Shown in pieces: positions 15,833 to 25,137 of a DNA stretch of 35,051 nt. The first letter of the stretch is position 1, and the number at the start of each line of letters is the position of its first letter. Position numbers and translations under genes: made by a program. The stretch comes from Snowella sp. Its GTDB lineage: Bacteria > Cyanobacteriota > Cyanobacteriia > Cyanobacteriales > Microcystaceae. Location of the stretch: contig QBMS01000031.1 of the NCBI GenBank assembly GCA_003249095.1, positions 1 through 35,051 on the forward strand, read 5' to 3'. The notes under the pieces were generated by a model. That model did not search any database. It worked only from the letters and a program-made list of their open reading frames with translations, and was not told the origin of the DNA.

Positions 15833-16005
15833 CCGATGTATCTCCACTTTCCATTAGGATAGATTTCAACGATATTTTCCTCACCTGCAAGGAGAAAAAT
15901 GTTGCCTGTCCGTTCATCAAGGCGAACAATATTAATAGACAGGTAAAGTTTGGTAAACCAGCAGCATAAGAGATAACACTGGGTTTTCTGCTCTGATGTG
16001 GGGAT
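15829..16005 (-). pseudogene. DUF6888-type small gene without a standard start codon
   Basis: A frame of 58 sense codons then TGA, reading IPTSEQKTQCYLL, then LYLSINIVRLDERTGNIF and ending PNGKWRYIG. This matches the DUF6888 pattern (PT.EQ, VRxDERTGNIFxLAGEE, G.WR). Its stop overlaps the DUF6887 start as ATGA. The expected Met position is ATC (16005-16003), and no ATG, GTG or TTG lies in frame between there and the upstream stop at 16018-16020. An AGGAG sequence sits 9 bases before the ATC, just where a start would be served. Either ATG mutated to ATC and the gene is silenced, or ATC is used weakly. Confidence 0.7.
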
Positions 16006-16100
16006 AACGCAAGACTCCTAAAAACTCTTTTTTTATTTTAACCCAAGTTAGCATTGGGTAAATTGAGGACAAGAATAAAACTGCGATCGCTGTTTATTCA

Positions 16101-16364
16101 TCAAACTTTTTTTCGTTTCTCCATCCATTGTTGAAAAGAAGCCTGACTCTCCATTGATTTTTTCCCTAACAAAATCCCCTCAACACCAATATCTTCATCC
16201 AAGTCTGGCCAATGAATGCCGGAACCTGCTCCGCTAATCTGAAAACGTTGTCGCTCCTGATGACTGCTGTAACATAAACGCGGATACCAACTTAAAGGCA
16301 CTGACACAACGCGCCCATCCTCCAGCGATAAGGTGAGTTGTTCATCATCAAGGCTAACGTTCAT
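16101..16364 (-). CDS. DUF2442 domain protein
   Basis: 87 aa from the ATG at 16364 (MNVSLDDEQLTLSLEDGR). An ATG at 16406 with a GAGG sequence upstream would add 14 residues and overlap the previous gene by 53 bases; I prefer the shorter form. The family pattern is LEDGRVVSVPLSWYPRL with ISGAGSGIHWPDLDEDIGVEGLL-like text, in which Trp-Pro and Asp-Glu-Asp-Ile are conserved. It is usually paired with a DUF4160 gene, as here, and the pair is thought to resemble a toxin-antitoxin unit; not proven. Confidence 0.85.
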   Translation of the reverse strand: MNVSLDDEQLTLSLEDGRVVSVPLSWYPRLCYSSHQERQRFQISGAGSGIHWPDLDEDIGVEGILLGKKSMESQASFQQWMEKRKKV

Positions 16365-16617
16365 AATCCTTGGAACTGATATTCCCGCAGAAGTTGTCCC
16401 AACCATTAATCAATACCTCACGATTATCATTAATAATTTGCTCAATTTTTCTTAGCTCTTTGGCGTTAAAACCATGATTATCGCTTAAACGAACTACTGG
16501 CTCTAGCCAAAACTTAGCCATCTTGTCATCCCGATCCACATGAGTATGTTTAGGTTCATAACAATCATAGGAATAGAAATAAAAGCGGTAAGCTCCTGTT
16601 CTTAGCGTTGTCGGCAT
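16354..16617 (-). CDS. DUF4160 domain protein
   Basis: 87 aa. GAYRFYFYSYDCYEPKHTHVDRDD carries the signature of DUF4160 (F-Y-S-x-(D/E), then EPxHxHV). FNAKELRKIEQIINDNREVLINGWDNF closes the domain. The final ~11 residues extend past the usual end and overlap the DUF2442 gene by about 11 bases. It is first in the pair; function unknown. Confidence 0.85.
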   Translation of the reverse strand: MPTTLRTGAYRFYFYSYDCYEPKHTHVDRDDKMAKFWLEPVVRLSDNHGFNAKELRKIEQIINDNREVLINGWDNFCGNISSKDYER

Positions 16618-16729
16618 AGTGTTGGAAATATTCTATTATCATCCTTGTAACAACGACGATCCGCCATTGATTCAGTAAGAAGGAAGAAACTGATGCGTCC
16701 CTTCCAATAGTAACCAAAATAAAGCTCCG

Positions 16730-19700
16730 TTAAACCGAAGTTAACGCTTTCTCTGTTAAACTAATATCCCCATTCGCTTCAGGAGAATCAGCTTCTGAAG
16801 GGGGAACCGCTTGCCAGAACTTCCCTAAATAGTCAGTCCAATTCGCTAAAATATGTTTCCCTTTAGGACTGCCAGTATGTTCAACATGAGACACAATTAA
16901 CGACTTCAATTGTTCCTCACCCGCGATCGCAGTAACCCGTTGGAGCTTGATGATTTCAGGGTTAATTTTTTCGGGCAAACTGTTATCTTCATCCAGAAAA
17001 TAAGCCAATCCCCCCGTCATTCCTGCTCCCACATTTCGCCCAACTTTACCCAGAACAACGACGACACCACCTGTCATATATTCACAACAGTGATCGCCTG
17101 CACCCTCAATGACCGCTTGACCGAGGGAATTTCGCACCGCAAACCGTTCTCCCGCTTGACCATTGGCAAACAGTTTACCGCCCGTTGCTCCATAGAGACA
17201 GGTATTACCAATAATCACGTTATCTTCAGGGTCATATCCCGCCTCTTTGGGGGGAAGAATCACAATTTCGCCGCCGTTCATGCCTTTACCCACATAATCA
17301 TTGGCTTCTCCTTGCAAATGGAGGGTGACACCGTTGATATTGAAGGCTCCAAAACTTTGACCCGCCGCACCTTGGAAATTGAGGGTAATTTCTCCTTCAA
17401 AACCATTATTGCCGTAGCGTTTGGCAATTTCTCCTGCTAGACGAGTTCCCACCGAGCGATCGGTATTCACCAACTTATAGGTTTTGAAAACCTGGGTTTG
17501 ATGGGTCAAGGCTTCTTGAATGTCCATATCGGCTAGAATTTCATCATCTAAAACGGGGCCATTGCTGTGGACTTTTTCATGGGTTAGCCATGCTCGATGT
17601 TCTTTGACGTTTGGCAGATTCAGCAGACAATCTAGGTTCAAAGCGTGGGTTTTGGTCAAATTGATACCCGATCGCACTTTTAATAAATCAGCACGACCGA
17701 TCACTTCATTTAAACTGCGATAACCGAGATGGGCGAGGAGCGATCGCAATTCCTGGGCGATGAAATAGAAGAAATTGACCACATTTTCGGGAACACCACT
17801 AAACCGAGCGCGTAACCGTTCTTGCTGGGTCGCCACCCCGACGGGACAATTATTGGTATGACAAACCCGCGCCATAATGCAACCTTCGGCGATCATGGCA
17901 ACGGAACCAAAGCCAAATTCCTCGGCTCCCATTAAGGCCGCCATCAACACATCCCAACCCGTTTTCAGACCGCCATCAGCCCGTAATAAAACGCGATCGC
18001 GGAGTTGATTTTCCACCAGAACTCGATGGACTTCGGTAACGCCCAATTCCCAGGGAGATCCCGCGTGTTTGATGGAACTCAAGGGTGAAGCTCCTGTTCC
18101 GCCGTCATGACCTGAAATTTGGATGATGTCTGCGTTGGCCTTGGCCACACCTGCTGCGATCGTGCCGATGCCGATTTCAGCCACGAGTTTGACGGAAACT
18201 TGAGCAACGGGATTTATTTGGTGTAAATCAAAGATTAATTGCGCTAAATCTTCAATAGAGTAGATATCATGGTGAGGAGGAGGAGAAATGAGCGTTACTC
18301 CTGCTTTAGAACGGCGTAACATGGCAATATAGGAACTCACTTTCGGGCCTGGCAATTGTCCCCCTTCCCCAGGTTTTGCGCCTTGGGCCATCTTAATTTC
18401 TAACTGCTGTCCACTCATCAAATATTCAGGCGTGACTCCGAACCGTCCTGATGCGATTTGTTTAATGGCAGAGTTGGCGGTGTCTCCATTGCGTAATCCT
18501 TTTAAATGGGGCAATGTGGCAGAATTTCCTTCGCTATCCACATCGTCCAGCGTTAAATAACGAACAGGATCTTCTCCCCCTTCCCCTGAGTTGGATTTAG
18601 CTCCCAACCGATTCATGGCGATCGCGAGGGTTTCATGGGCCTCACGGGACAAGGCACCGAGGGACATTCCACCTGTACAAAAGCGTTTGACAATACTTTC
18701 GACGGATTCGACTTCTTCCAGGGGAATGGATTCACGGTCAGAATTCAGATCCAATAAATCTCGCAATGCCGTGACAGGCCGCTCTTCTAGATGCTTGCGA
18801 TAGACTTCATAAAGATCATAGGACTCAATTGGGTTTTCCCCATGATCAAGGGGCGATCGAAAAGCTTGAACTGCCTTATGCAACGCTTTAGACATTGCGG
18901 GAGAATTCATGTGATATTCCCCACTGGGACGGTAATTTACAAAACCGTAGTTTTCCAACTTTTTACTCGTCAAACTGGGGAACGCTTTGGCATGGAAGGT
19001 CATCACTTCCTGGGCAACTTCTGCTAGATTTAATCCACCGACTCGACTGGTGGTTCCGGCAAAGGCCAATTCCACTAATTCAGCCCCCAAACCGATCGCC
19101 TCAAAAATTTGCGCCCCGTGATAGGAAGCTAAGAGAGAAATGCCCATTTTGGACAAGATTTTCAGCAAACCCGCTTCCACTGATTTACGGTAATTCACCA
19201 GGGCTTTCGGTAGGGCAATTTTATCAATTTTGCCATTTTCCATCAAGTTCTGCGTTCTGGGATCATGCCACCACTGACGCACCGATTCCAACGCCAAATA
19301 GGGACAAATCGCTGATGCACCGTAGCCAATCAGACAAGCAAAATGATGGGTACTCCAACACTGGGCGGTATCGACAACTAAAGAAGCTTGTAACCGTAAT
19401 CCTTCCCGAATCAGGTGATGATGGACGGCTCCTACTGCTAAAAGAGGCGGAATAAAACTAGAATTTTCGCTTAGGGTTTGATTATGGGGGCGATCGCTTA
19501 AAATCAAAATCTTTGCACCAGAATTAACCGCATCTGTGGCCATTTGAACTAAATTTGCTAGGGCTTTCTCTAATCCATCGGGGCCAGCCGTAATATCAAA
19601 TAACGTTGAAAGCTCGGTGCAGTCTAACCCAGAAGCTTTAACTTCCGCTAACTCTAATTCATTGAGAAAAGGACTCTCTAAGCGTAATAACTTGGCTGAT

Positions 19701-21376
19701 TCAGGCTTGGGTTCTAATAATTTTCCCCGTTCTCCCAAGGACATATTGAGAGACATCACCAGACTTTCCCGTAAAGGATCAATGGGAGGATTCGTTACCT
19801 GGGCAAAGCGTTGTTTAAAGTAGTCGTAGAGCAATCGCGGTTTAGTGGAAAGGATCGCCAGAGGTGTGTCATCCCCCATACAGAAAGTCGGCTCTTTTCC
19901 CTGGGTCGCCATCGAAATAATTACCATTTCCAGATCTTCTGCGGTGCAACCAAAGGCCGTTTGTTGTTGTAAAACTGTCTCTGGATTCTCAAACAACGTT
20001 TCTTCAGAAAAAAGTTCCGAACGAATCCCCTGACGATAATTCGCAATCCATTCGCCATAGGGATATTTTTTAGCAATCCGCTCTTTGATTTCCCAATTTT
20101 TGAGAATTTCTTGATTTTGTAAATCTACGGCGATCATTTGACCTGGAGCCAAACGTCCTTTTTCAATGATTTCTGCTTCGGGTAAATCTACTACTCCTGC
20201 TTCCGAGGAAACGACGACATAACCCTCTTTGGTAATGCTATAACGAGCGGGACGGAGACCATTACGATCTAATCCTGCGCCAACAGTTTTTCCATCACTA
20301 AAGACTAATAAGGCGGGGCCGTCCCAGGGTTCTTGGAAACCACTGTAATATTCATAAAAGTCAACAATTTCGGGATGATCTTTGAGGTCGGGTTGATTTT
20401 GGTAGGCTTCTGGCACCAGGATCATCGCCGCTTCTAGGGGACTGCGACCCGTTCTGACCAATAATTCCATTACACTGTCGAGGTTGTAGGAATCGCTATT
20501 GGCCGCATTGACAATCGGGGTTAATGACTGCAATTCTTCGGTTGTCCAGCCTTGGGCTTGTAAATTTCTTTCCCTGGCCGTCATCCAATTGATGTTGCCT
20601 AGAAGAGTATTAATTTCCCCGTTATGACCCAATAAACGCATGGGTTGGGCAAGGGGCCATTTGGGCATGGTGTTGGTGCTAAAACGGCGGTGATATACGG
20701 CAAAATTACTCTGATAAGCAGGATTTTGGAGATCTAAATAAAATTCTCCCAAAACTACACTGCGAACCATGCCTTTATAGACAATGGTGCGACAGGAAAA
20801 GGAACAAATATAAAAATCATCGGCTAATTTTTTTCCCACCGTTGAACGGGCGATATATAAACGGCGATCCAATTCATCCCCAGAGCAACCCGTTGGACAA
20901 GTTACCAAAATTTGTTCCATGTGGGGTTGATTATTGCGGGCTTGGATGCCCAATACTTCGGGTTTAACGGGGACTTCTCGCCAGCCCAATACCGTTAACT
21001 GCTCGGCTCTGATCACTTCTTCGACATAACCTTTGGCCACTTCCCTGGCACTGGGTTCCTGGGGTAAAAAGACCATGCCTACCCCCAATTGTTCTACTGC
21101 TGGCATGGTTAGATCCCGTTGAGTAAACCAGCGTTCCAAAAGCTCCCTGGGAATCCCTGTCATGATCCCCGCTCCATCGCCCGAATCGCTGTCTGCACTA
21201 CAACCGCCCCGATGTTCTAAGCATCCCAAGGCTTTGAGGGCTTGTTGAACGAGCTTGTGACTGGTTTGACCTTTGACATCAGCAATAAAACCAACCCCGC
21301 AGGCATCGCGTTCTTCGACGAGCCAGGGTTGACCAGGGAAGGGACTAAGAGAAAGCTGAGAATGGTTGGCTGTCAT
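16730..21376 (-). CDS. glsF: Ferredoxin-dependent glutamate synthase (Fd-GOGAT)
   Basis: 1548 aa, full length for the plant/cyanobacterial type. After a 25-residue leader, ERDACGVGF places C26 as the nucleophile of the class-II amidotransferase domain (to about 430). A central domain follows, then the FMN synthase domain with [23 protein letters not shown] and ELGVTEVH. The 3Fe-4S cysteines are in [12 protein letters not shown] (about 1165, 1171, 1176). The C-terminal beta-helix has [10 protein letters not shown] and [21 protein letters not shown]. It makes two glutamates from glutamine and 2-oxoglutarate using reduced ferredoxin, the main ammonium assimilation route. No gltD small subunit is near, as expected for this type. 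Confidence 0.97.
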   Translation of the reverse strand: MTANHSQLSLSPFPGQPWLVEERDACGVGFIADVKGQTSHKLVQQALKALGCLEHRGGCSADSDSGDGAGIMTGIPRELLERWFTQRDLTMPAVEQLGVGMVFLPQEPSAREVAKGYVEEVIRAEQLTVLGWREVPVKPEVLGIQARNNQPHMEQILVTCPTGCSGDELDRRLYIARSTVGKKLADDFYICSFSCRTIVYKGMVRSVVLGEFYLDLQNPAYQSNFAVYHRRFSTNTMPKWPLAQPMRLLGHNGEINTLLGNINWMTARERNLQAQGWTTEELQSLTPIVNAANSDSYNLDSVMELLVRTGRSPLEAAMILVPEAYQNQPDLKDHPEIVDFYEYYSGFQEPWDGPALLVFSDGKTVGAGLDRNGLRPARYSITKEGYVVVSSEAGVVDLPEAEIIEKGRLAPGQMIAVDLQNQEILKNWEIKERIAKKYPYGEWIANYRQGIRSELFSEETLFENPETVLQQQTAFGCTAEDLEMVIISMATQGKEPTFCMGDDTPLAILSTKPRLLYDYFKQRFAQVTNPPIDPLRESLVMSLNMSLGERGKLLEPKPESAKLLRLESPFLNELELAEVKASGLDCTELSTLFDITAGPDGLEKALANLVQMATDAVNSGAKILILSDRPHNQTLSENSSFIPPLLAVGAVHHHLIREGLRLQASLVVDTAQCWSTHHFACLIGYGASAICPYLALESVRQWWHDPRTQNLMENGKIDKIALPKALVNYRKSVEAGLLKILSKMGISLLASYHGAQIFEAIGLGAELVELAFAGTTSRVGGLNLAEVAQEVMTFHAKAFPSLTSKKLENYGFVNYRPSGEYHMNSPAMSKALHKAVQAFRSPLDHGENPIESYDLYEVYRKHLEERPVTALRDLLDLNSDRESIPLEEVESVESIVKRFCTGGMSLGALSREAHETLAIAMNRLGAKSNSGEGGEDPVRYLTLDDVDSEGNSATLPHLKGLRNGDTANSAIKQIASGRFGVTPEYLMSGQQLEIKMAQGAKPGEGGQLPGPKVSSYIAMLRRSKAGVTLISPPPHHDIYSIEDLAQLIFDLHQINPVAQVSVKLVAEIGIGTIAAGVAKANADIIQISGHDGGTGASPLSSIKHAGSPWELGVTEVHRVLVENQLRDRVLLRADGGLKTGWDVLMAALMGAEEFGFGSVAMIAEGCIMARVCHTNNCPVGVATQQERLRARFSGVPENVVNFFYFIAQELRSLLAHLGYRSLNEVIGRADLLKVRSGINLTKTHALNLDCLLNLPNVKEHRAWLTHEKVHSNGPVLDDEILADMDIQEALTHQTQVFKTYKLVNTDRSVGTRLAGEIAKRYGNNGFEGEITLNFQGAAGQSFGAFNINGVTLHLQGEANDYVGKGMNGGEIVILPPKEAGYDPEDNVIIGNTCLYGATGGKLFANGQAGERFAVRNSLGQAVIEGAGDHCCEYMTGGVVVVLGKVGRNVGAGMTGGLAYFLDEDNSLPEKINPEIIKLQRVTAIAGEEQLKSLIVSHVEHTGSPKGKHILANWTDYLGKFWQAVPPSEADSPEANGDISLTEKALTSV

Positions 21377-21561
21377 GGTTACGGATGTATAGAGTGTAAA
21401 AATTTTAGTAGTTTTTGGCGATCGCGAGTTGTAATCTAGGTAACTTTTGCTATGAGGCGATCGCGCCTACTAATATTGTGGAGTATTTGGCTAAATTTTG
21501 CTGGAGTGGTTGTTCCAATAAAGATAAAGATGATGATTGTCCGTCATATCCTAAAATAAAG

Positions 21562-21582
21562 CGAGAATGATTATCAATCTCG
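21562..21582. promoter_or_regulatory. Probable Zur (or Fur-family) operator before znuA
   Basis: A 21-base near-palindrome: CGAGA at 21562-21566 and TCTCG at 21578-21582 flank ATGATTATCAA, so 18 of 21 positions are symmetric. The ATGATTATCA centre matches the Fur/Zur family. It lies 16 bases before the znuA ATG and far from glsF, fitting zinc-dependent repression of znuA-znuC. Confidence 0.7.
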
Positions 21583-21598
21583 TTTTGTAGCGTCCTCT

Positions 21599-22510
21599 AT
21601 GTCAACCCTTTTACGAGTAACCCTCATCGCTTTGATGCTGGGGACTTCTTCCCTTACGGCTTGCCGTTCCGTTCCTGTCAGCGAACAAACCCAGGCAACG
21701 GAGAAAATTCCTGTTACAGTCAGCATCGAACCCCAAAAATATTTTGTCGAACGTATCGGTGGCGATCGCGTTAAAGTTAATGTGATGGTCGAAAATGGCG
21801 TTGATCCCCATACCTACGAACCCAAACCCGACCAAATGCGCTTTTTAGCCAATGCAAAAGCCTATTTCAGCATCGGAGGAGATTTAGAAAAAGCCTGGCT
21901 ACCCCGATTATTAGGAGCAAATAATCAGTTAAAGGTAGTAGATACGAGTCAGGGAATTGAAAAATTACCGAATTTAGGCCACGATCATAATCATCATCAT
22001 GAAAATCCTTCAGGAGAAAGCGAAAATCTCGATCCCCATATCTGGCTGTCACCGTCACGGGTCAAACAACAAGCCAAAACCATTTATCAGTCTTTAGTGA
22101 AACTTGATCCTAAGCATCAAGCCGAATATCAAGCAAACTTAAACCAATTTATTCAAGAAATTGACAGTCTAGATCAAGCAATTCGTCAACAATTAACCCC
22201 TGTAAAAAATCGCCCTTTCATGGTTTTTCATCCCGAATGGGGCTATTTTGCGAAGGATTACCATTTAAAAATGATTCCCATAGAAGTAGAAGGGAATGAA
22301 CCCAGTGCGGCGGAGTTAGCAGAAATTATTCAACAGGCAAAAGCAAACAATATCAAAGTGATTTTTACTCAACCCGAATTTAGCCCTAAAATTGCCCAGG
22401 CGATCGCCCAACAAATCAATGCCAAAGTCATCACTATCAGTGCTTTTAGTCCCGACTGGTTAAATAATTTACGCCAAGTGAGTCAAACTTTAGCGGCGGA
22501 ACTTAAATAG
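21599..22510 (+). CDS. znuA: Zinc ABC transporter substrate-binding lipoprotein
   Basis: 303 aa. A signal peptide with lipobox SLTAC gives lipidation at C22. Cluster A-1 zinc-binding family features: VENGVDPHTYEPKPDQ (H71), a His-rich loop HDHNHHHE (about 128-135), DPHIWLSP (H147) and FHPEWGYF (H211). It captures zinc in the periplasm and delivers it to the membrane permease. A Zur-like operator precedes it and znuC follows after 6 bases. The His-rich loop is short compared with those of some cyanobacterial ZnuA proteins. Confidence 0.93.
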   Translation: MSTLLRVTLIALMLGTSSLTACRSVPVSEQTQATEKIPVTVSIEPQKYFVERIGGDRVKVNVMVENGVDPHTYEPKPDQMRFLANAKAYFSIGGDLEKAWLPRLLGANNQLKVVDTSQGIEKLPNLGHDHNHHHENPSGESENLDPHIWLSPSRVKQQAKTIYQSLVKLDPKHQAEYQANLNQFIQEIDSLDQAIRQQLTPVKNRPFMVFHPEWGYFAKDYHLKMIPIEVEGNEPSAAELAEIIQQAKANNIKVIFTQPEFSPKIAQAIAQQINAKVITISAFSPDWLNNLRQVSQTLAAELK

Positions 22511-22516
22511 GTTAAC

Positions 22517-23341
22517 ATGAAAAGTATGAATATTCTTCCCCAGCCAGACCCAGTACCTTTATCTCTTCAGGAAATTGACCCATTAGAAATCATTTCTATT
22601 CGTCATCTATGGGCTGGCTATGGAAATGAGATGGTGTTAGAGGATATTAATTTATCGGTCAAAGAATTAGATTTTATTGGTATTATTGGCCCCAATGGGG
22701 GCGGCAAAACAACCCTTTTAAAAGTTCTATTGGGACTTCATAAACCTGCAAAAGGAGAGATCAAAGTTTTAGGGAAATCCATTGAACAAGGCCGAAAATA
22801 TATTGGTTATGTTCCCCAATTTGTCAATAGCGATCAGTCTTTTCCCATTAATGTTTGGGACGTGGTGAAAATGGGACGTTTAGGGAAACGGGGTTTATTT
22901 CAGCCCTATCAACGTCAAGATGAAGAAAAGGTAGCAGAAGTCTTAAATCTGGTGGATCTTTATCCCCTACGTCATCGGGCGATCGGGGAATTGTCGGGGG
23001 GACAACGGCAACGGGTCTATATTGCTAGAGCCTTAGCGACGGAACCCAGGATTTTGATTTTGGATGAACCAACTGCGAGCGTCGATCCCCAAATTAGAAC
23101 GAGTATTTACACGTTGTTGGAAGAACTGAATCAGTGGATCACGATTTTGATGATTTCCCATGACGTGGGGGCGATTGCCCGTTATGTTAAAACTGTGGGT
23201 TGTTTGAATCGCCGTTTGCATTATCACGGAGAAAAATTACTCACTCAAACGATGTTAGAAGAAGCCTATCAATGCCCTGTGGATTTAATTAGTCATGGTT
23301 TACCCCATCGAGTTTTCTCTGATCATTGTGATGGGCATTAA
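22517..23341 (+). CDS. znuC: Zinc ABC transporter ATP-binding protein
   Basis: 274 aa. Walker A GPNGGGKTT, Q-loop VPQFVN, signature LSGGQRQR, Walker B ILILDEPTASVD and H-loop ISHDVG are all intact. The sequence fits the metal (zinc/manganese) transporter ATPase group. It powers transport of the zinc delivered by ZnuA. It starts 6 bases after znuA. A permease gene (znuB) would be expected next but is absent: a palindrome and the opposite-strand pixD follow, so the permease must come from elsewhere. Confidence 0.92.
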   Translation: MKSMNILPQPDPVPLSLQEIDPLEIISIRHLWAGYGNEMVLEDINLSVKELDFIGIIGPNGGGKTTLLKVLLGLHKPAKGEIKVLGKSIEQGRKYIGYVPQFVNSDQSFPINVWDVVKMGRLGKRGLFQPYQRQDEEKVAEVLNLVDLYPLRHRAIGELSGGQRQRVYIARALATEPRILILDEPTASVDPQIRTSIYTLLEELNQWITILMISHDVGAIARYVKTVGCLNRRLHYHGEKLLTQTMLEEAYQCPVDLISHGLPHRVFSDHCDGH

Positions 23342-23349
23342 ATTTCTGC

Positions 23350-23377
23350 GTAAGGGCAATTCATGAATTGCCCCTAC
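23350..23377. terminator. Perfect 20-bp palindrome between convergent znuC and pixD
   Basis: GGGCAATTCATGAATTGCCC (23354-23373) is a perfect palindrome, extended by GTA (23350-23352) and TAC (23375-23377). Between two converging genes it may act as a bidirectional terminator. Similar palindromes are common dispersed repeats in cyanobacteria. Confidence 0.6.
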
Positions 23378-23394
23378 CAAGGTTCCAATCTTAT

Positions 23395-23823
23395 TTATTT
23401 CTTCTTAAGTTCGGATAATTTGTAGATGAATTTAAGACATTGTTGGGCAGTCATTAAATCAGGTTGAAAAGTAGTGGTATCCGAATATTGCAAAATTAAT
23501 TGCCTAACCTCTTCTGCATTTAAGTCCACTAATCTGACGGCTTGCATTGACCAACTTTGAAATAAACGACTTTGAGTCGCAACACATTCGATTAGGGCGG
23601 GAGTGTGGTGCCGCTTGTCGGTAGCAATACGGTGGTAGGTTTTGCTAACAATTTTGCGATTTCCTTCTAAAACTTGTAAAAACATTGAATCTCCGTAACA
23701 AAGTACTCCCGTAACTCCATCCCGTCGATTATTTCGTTCAGATTTTTCCATAATGTCTTTTAAGTCTTCATAGCCAGTATCAGGACTAGCATAGCTACTA
23801 TAAATCAGACGACATAAATTCAT
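23395..23823 (-). CDS. pixD: BLUF-domain blue-light photoreceptor, PixD-like
   Basis: 142 aa, the length of cyanobacterial PixD. Key residues sit at the same numbers as in the Synechocystis protein: Y8 (LIYSS), N31/N32 (ERNN), Q50 (MFLQVLEG), W91 and M93 (SWSMQA). It binds FAD, and blue light shifts hydrogen bonding around Tyr8 and Gln50. In Synechocystis PixD pairs with the response-regulator-like PixE to control phototaxis. No pixE is seen nearby, so the partner is unknown here. The C-terminal helices (TAQQCLKFIYKLSELKKK) match the cap that contacts the partner. Confidence 0.92.
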   Translation of the reverse strand: MNLCRLIYSSYASPDTGYEDLKDIMEKSERNNRRDGVTGVLCYGDSMFLQVLEGNRKIVSKTYHRIATDKRHHTPALIECVATQSRLFQSWSMQAVRLVDLNAEEVRQLILQYSDTTTFQPDLMTAQQCLKFIYKLSELKKK

Positions 23824-24082
23824 AGGGTTTGCGATCGCGTGGTTTAAGTTTGGAGTTGATTAAAAAAAATGAAGGAAAAATACAGATTAATCTGATTTAA
23901 TCTTATCAAGTATATCGTAAAACTTTATGGAAAATCAAGGATTTTTGGGTAATTAGAGGTTATTTTCATTCTTTTAGATACGCAATTTTAGATTACAAAA
24001 GGTTAAGTAAGTCGCAACAGTAAGCCGCGATCGCCCTAGAATGGGGATTTTAGTCAACAAACATTAATAACACCAAAAGACC

Positions 24083-25075
24083 ATGTTTCCGATTACTCGC
24101 CCCCGTCGCCTCCGCCAATCTGTTCCGCTACGTCGTATGGTGCGGGAAACAGTCTTGACTGCTAGTGATCTGATTTATCCCCTGTTTGCTGTCCCTGGGG
24201 AAAGTGTCGCCAAGGAAGTTAAATCCATGCCAGGGGTTTATCAGTTGTCGGTGGACAAAATCGTGGAAGAAGCCAAACAAGTTTATGATCTCGGCATTCC
24301 CGCGATTATTTTATTTGGCATTCCCGAAGACAAGGATACGGAGGCAACGGGGGCTTGGCATGATTGTGGGATTGTCCAAAAAGCGGCCACGGCGGTCAAA
24401 AATGCGGTTCCTGATTTAGTGGTGATTGCGGATACTTGTTTGTGTGAATATACGAGTCATGGCCATTGTGGTTATTTGCAAACGGGAGATCTGACGGGAC
24501 GGGTATTGAATGATCCTACCTTAGAATTATTGAAAAAAACGGCGGTTTCTCAGGCTAAAGCAGGGGTTGATATTATCGCGCCGTCGGGAATGATGGACGG
24601 TTTTGTGACGACGATCCGAGAAGGTTTGGATGAAGCAGGTTTTGAAGATATTCCCATTCTTTCCTATGCTGCGAAATATGCCTCGGCGTACTATGGCCCG
24701 TTCCGAGATGCGGCGGATTCTTCTCCCCAATTTGGCGATCGCCGTACTTACCAAATGGATCCAGGCAATGGTCGAGAAGCCCTCAAAGAAGTGGAACTCG
24801 ATATGCTCGAAGGGGCGGATATGTTGATGGTTAAACCTGCTTTGGCCTATATGGATATTATTTGGCGCGTCAAAGAAATGACGAATTTACCCGTTGCGGC
24901 CTACAATGTTTCGGGGGAATATTCGATGGTTAAAGCCGCCGCCCTGAATGGTTGGATTGATGAAAAACGGGTAACCCTAGAAACCTTAACGGGCTTTAAG
25001 CGATCGGGAGCCGATTTAATTTTGACCTACCATGCCAAGGATGCGGTGCGTTGGTTAAATGAGGGTGGATTATAG
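24083..25075 (+). CDS. hemB: Delta-aminolevulinic acid dehydratase (porphobilinogen synthase)
   Basis: 330 aa, full length. [14 protein letters not shown] carries the three cysteines of the zinc-type active site. Schiff-base lysine regions [27 protein letters not shown] and [13 protein letters not shown] are intact. It condenses two 5-aminolevulinates into porphobilinogen, feeding heme, chlorophyll and bilins. It is a single gene; a short AT-rich gap and the phosphorothioation-type gene follow. Confidence 0.97.
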   Translation: MFPITRPRRLRQSVPLRRMVRETVLTASDLIYPLFAVPGESVAKEVKSMPGVYQLSVDKIVEEAKQVYDLGIPAIILFGIPEDKDTEATGAWHDCGIVQKAATAVKNAVPDLVVIADTCLCEYTSHGHCGYLQTGDLTGRVLNDPTLELLKKTAVSQAKAGVDIIAPSGMMDGFVTTIREGLDEAGFEDIPILSYAAKYASAYYGPFRDAADSSPQFGDRRTYQMDPGNGREALKEVELDMLEGADMLMVKPALAYMDIIWRVKEMTNLPVAAYNVSGEYSMVKAAALNGWIDEKRVTLETLTGFKRSGADLILTYHAKDAVRWLNEGGL

Positions 25076-25137
25076 TCTAATTTCTCTAATTGACTAACTC
25101 AATAGGAAAATCCGTTTTAACTGAAAAATAGAGATTG

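Noticed and set aside
16910-20033. Several plus-strand frames opposite glsF
   Set aside because: They are antisense shadows of a full-length, well-conserved enzyme.
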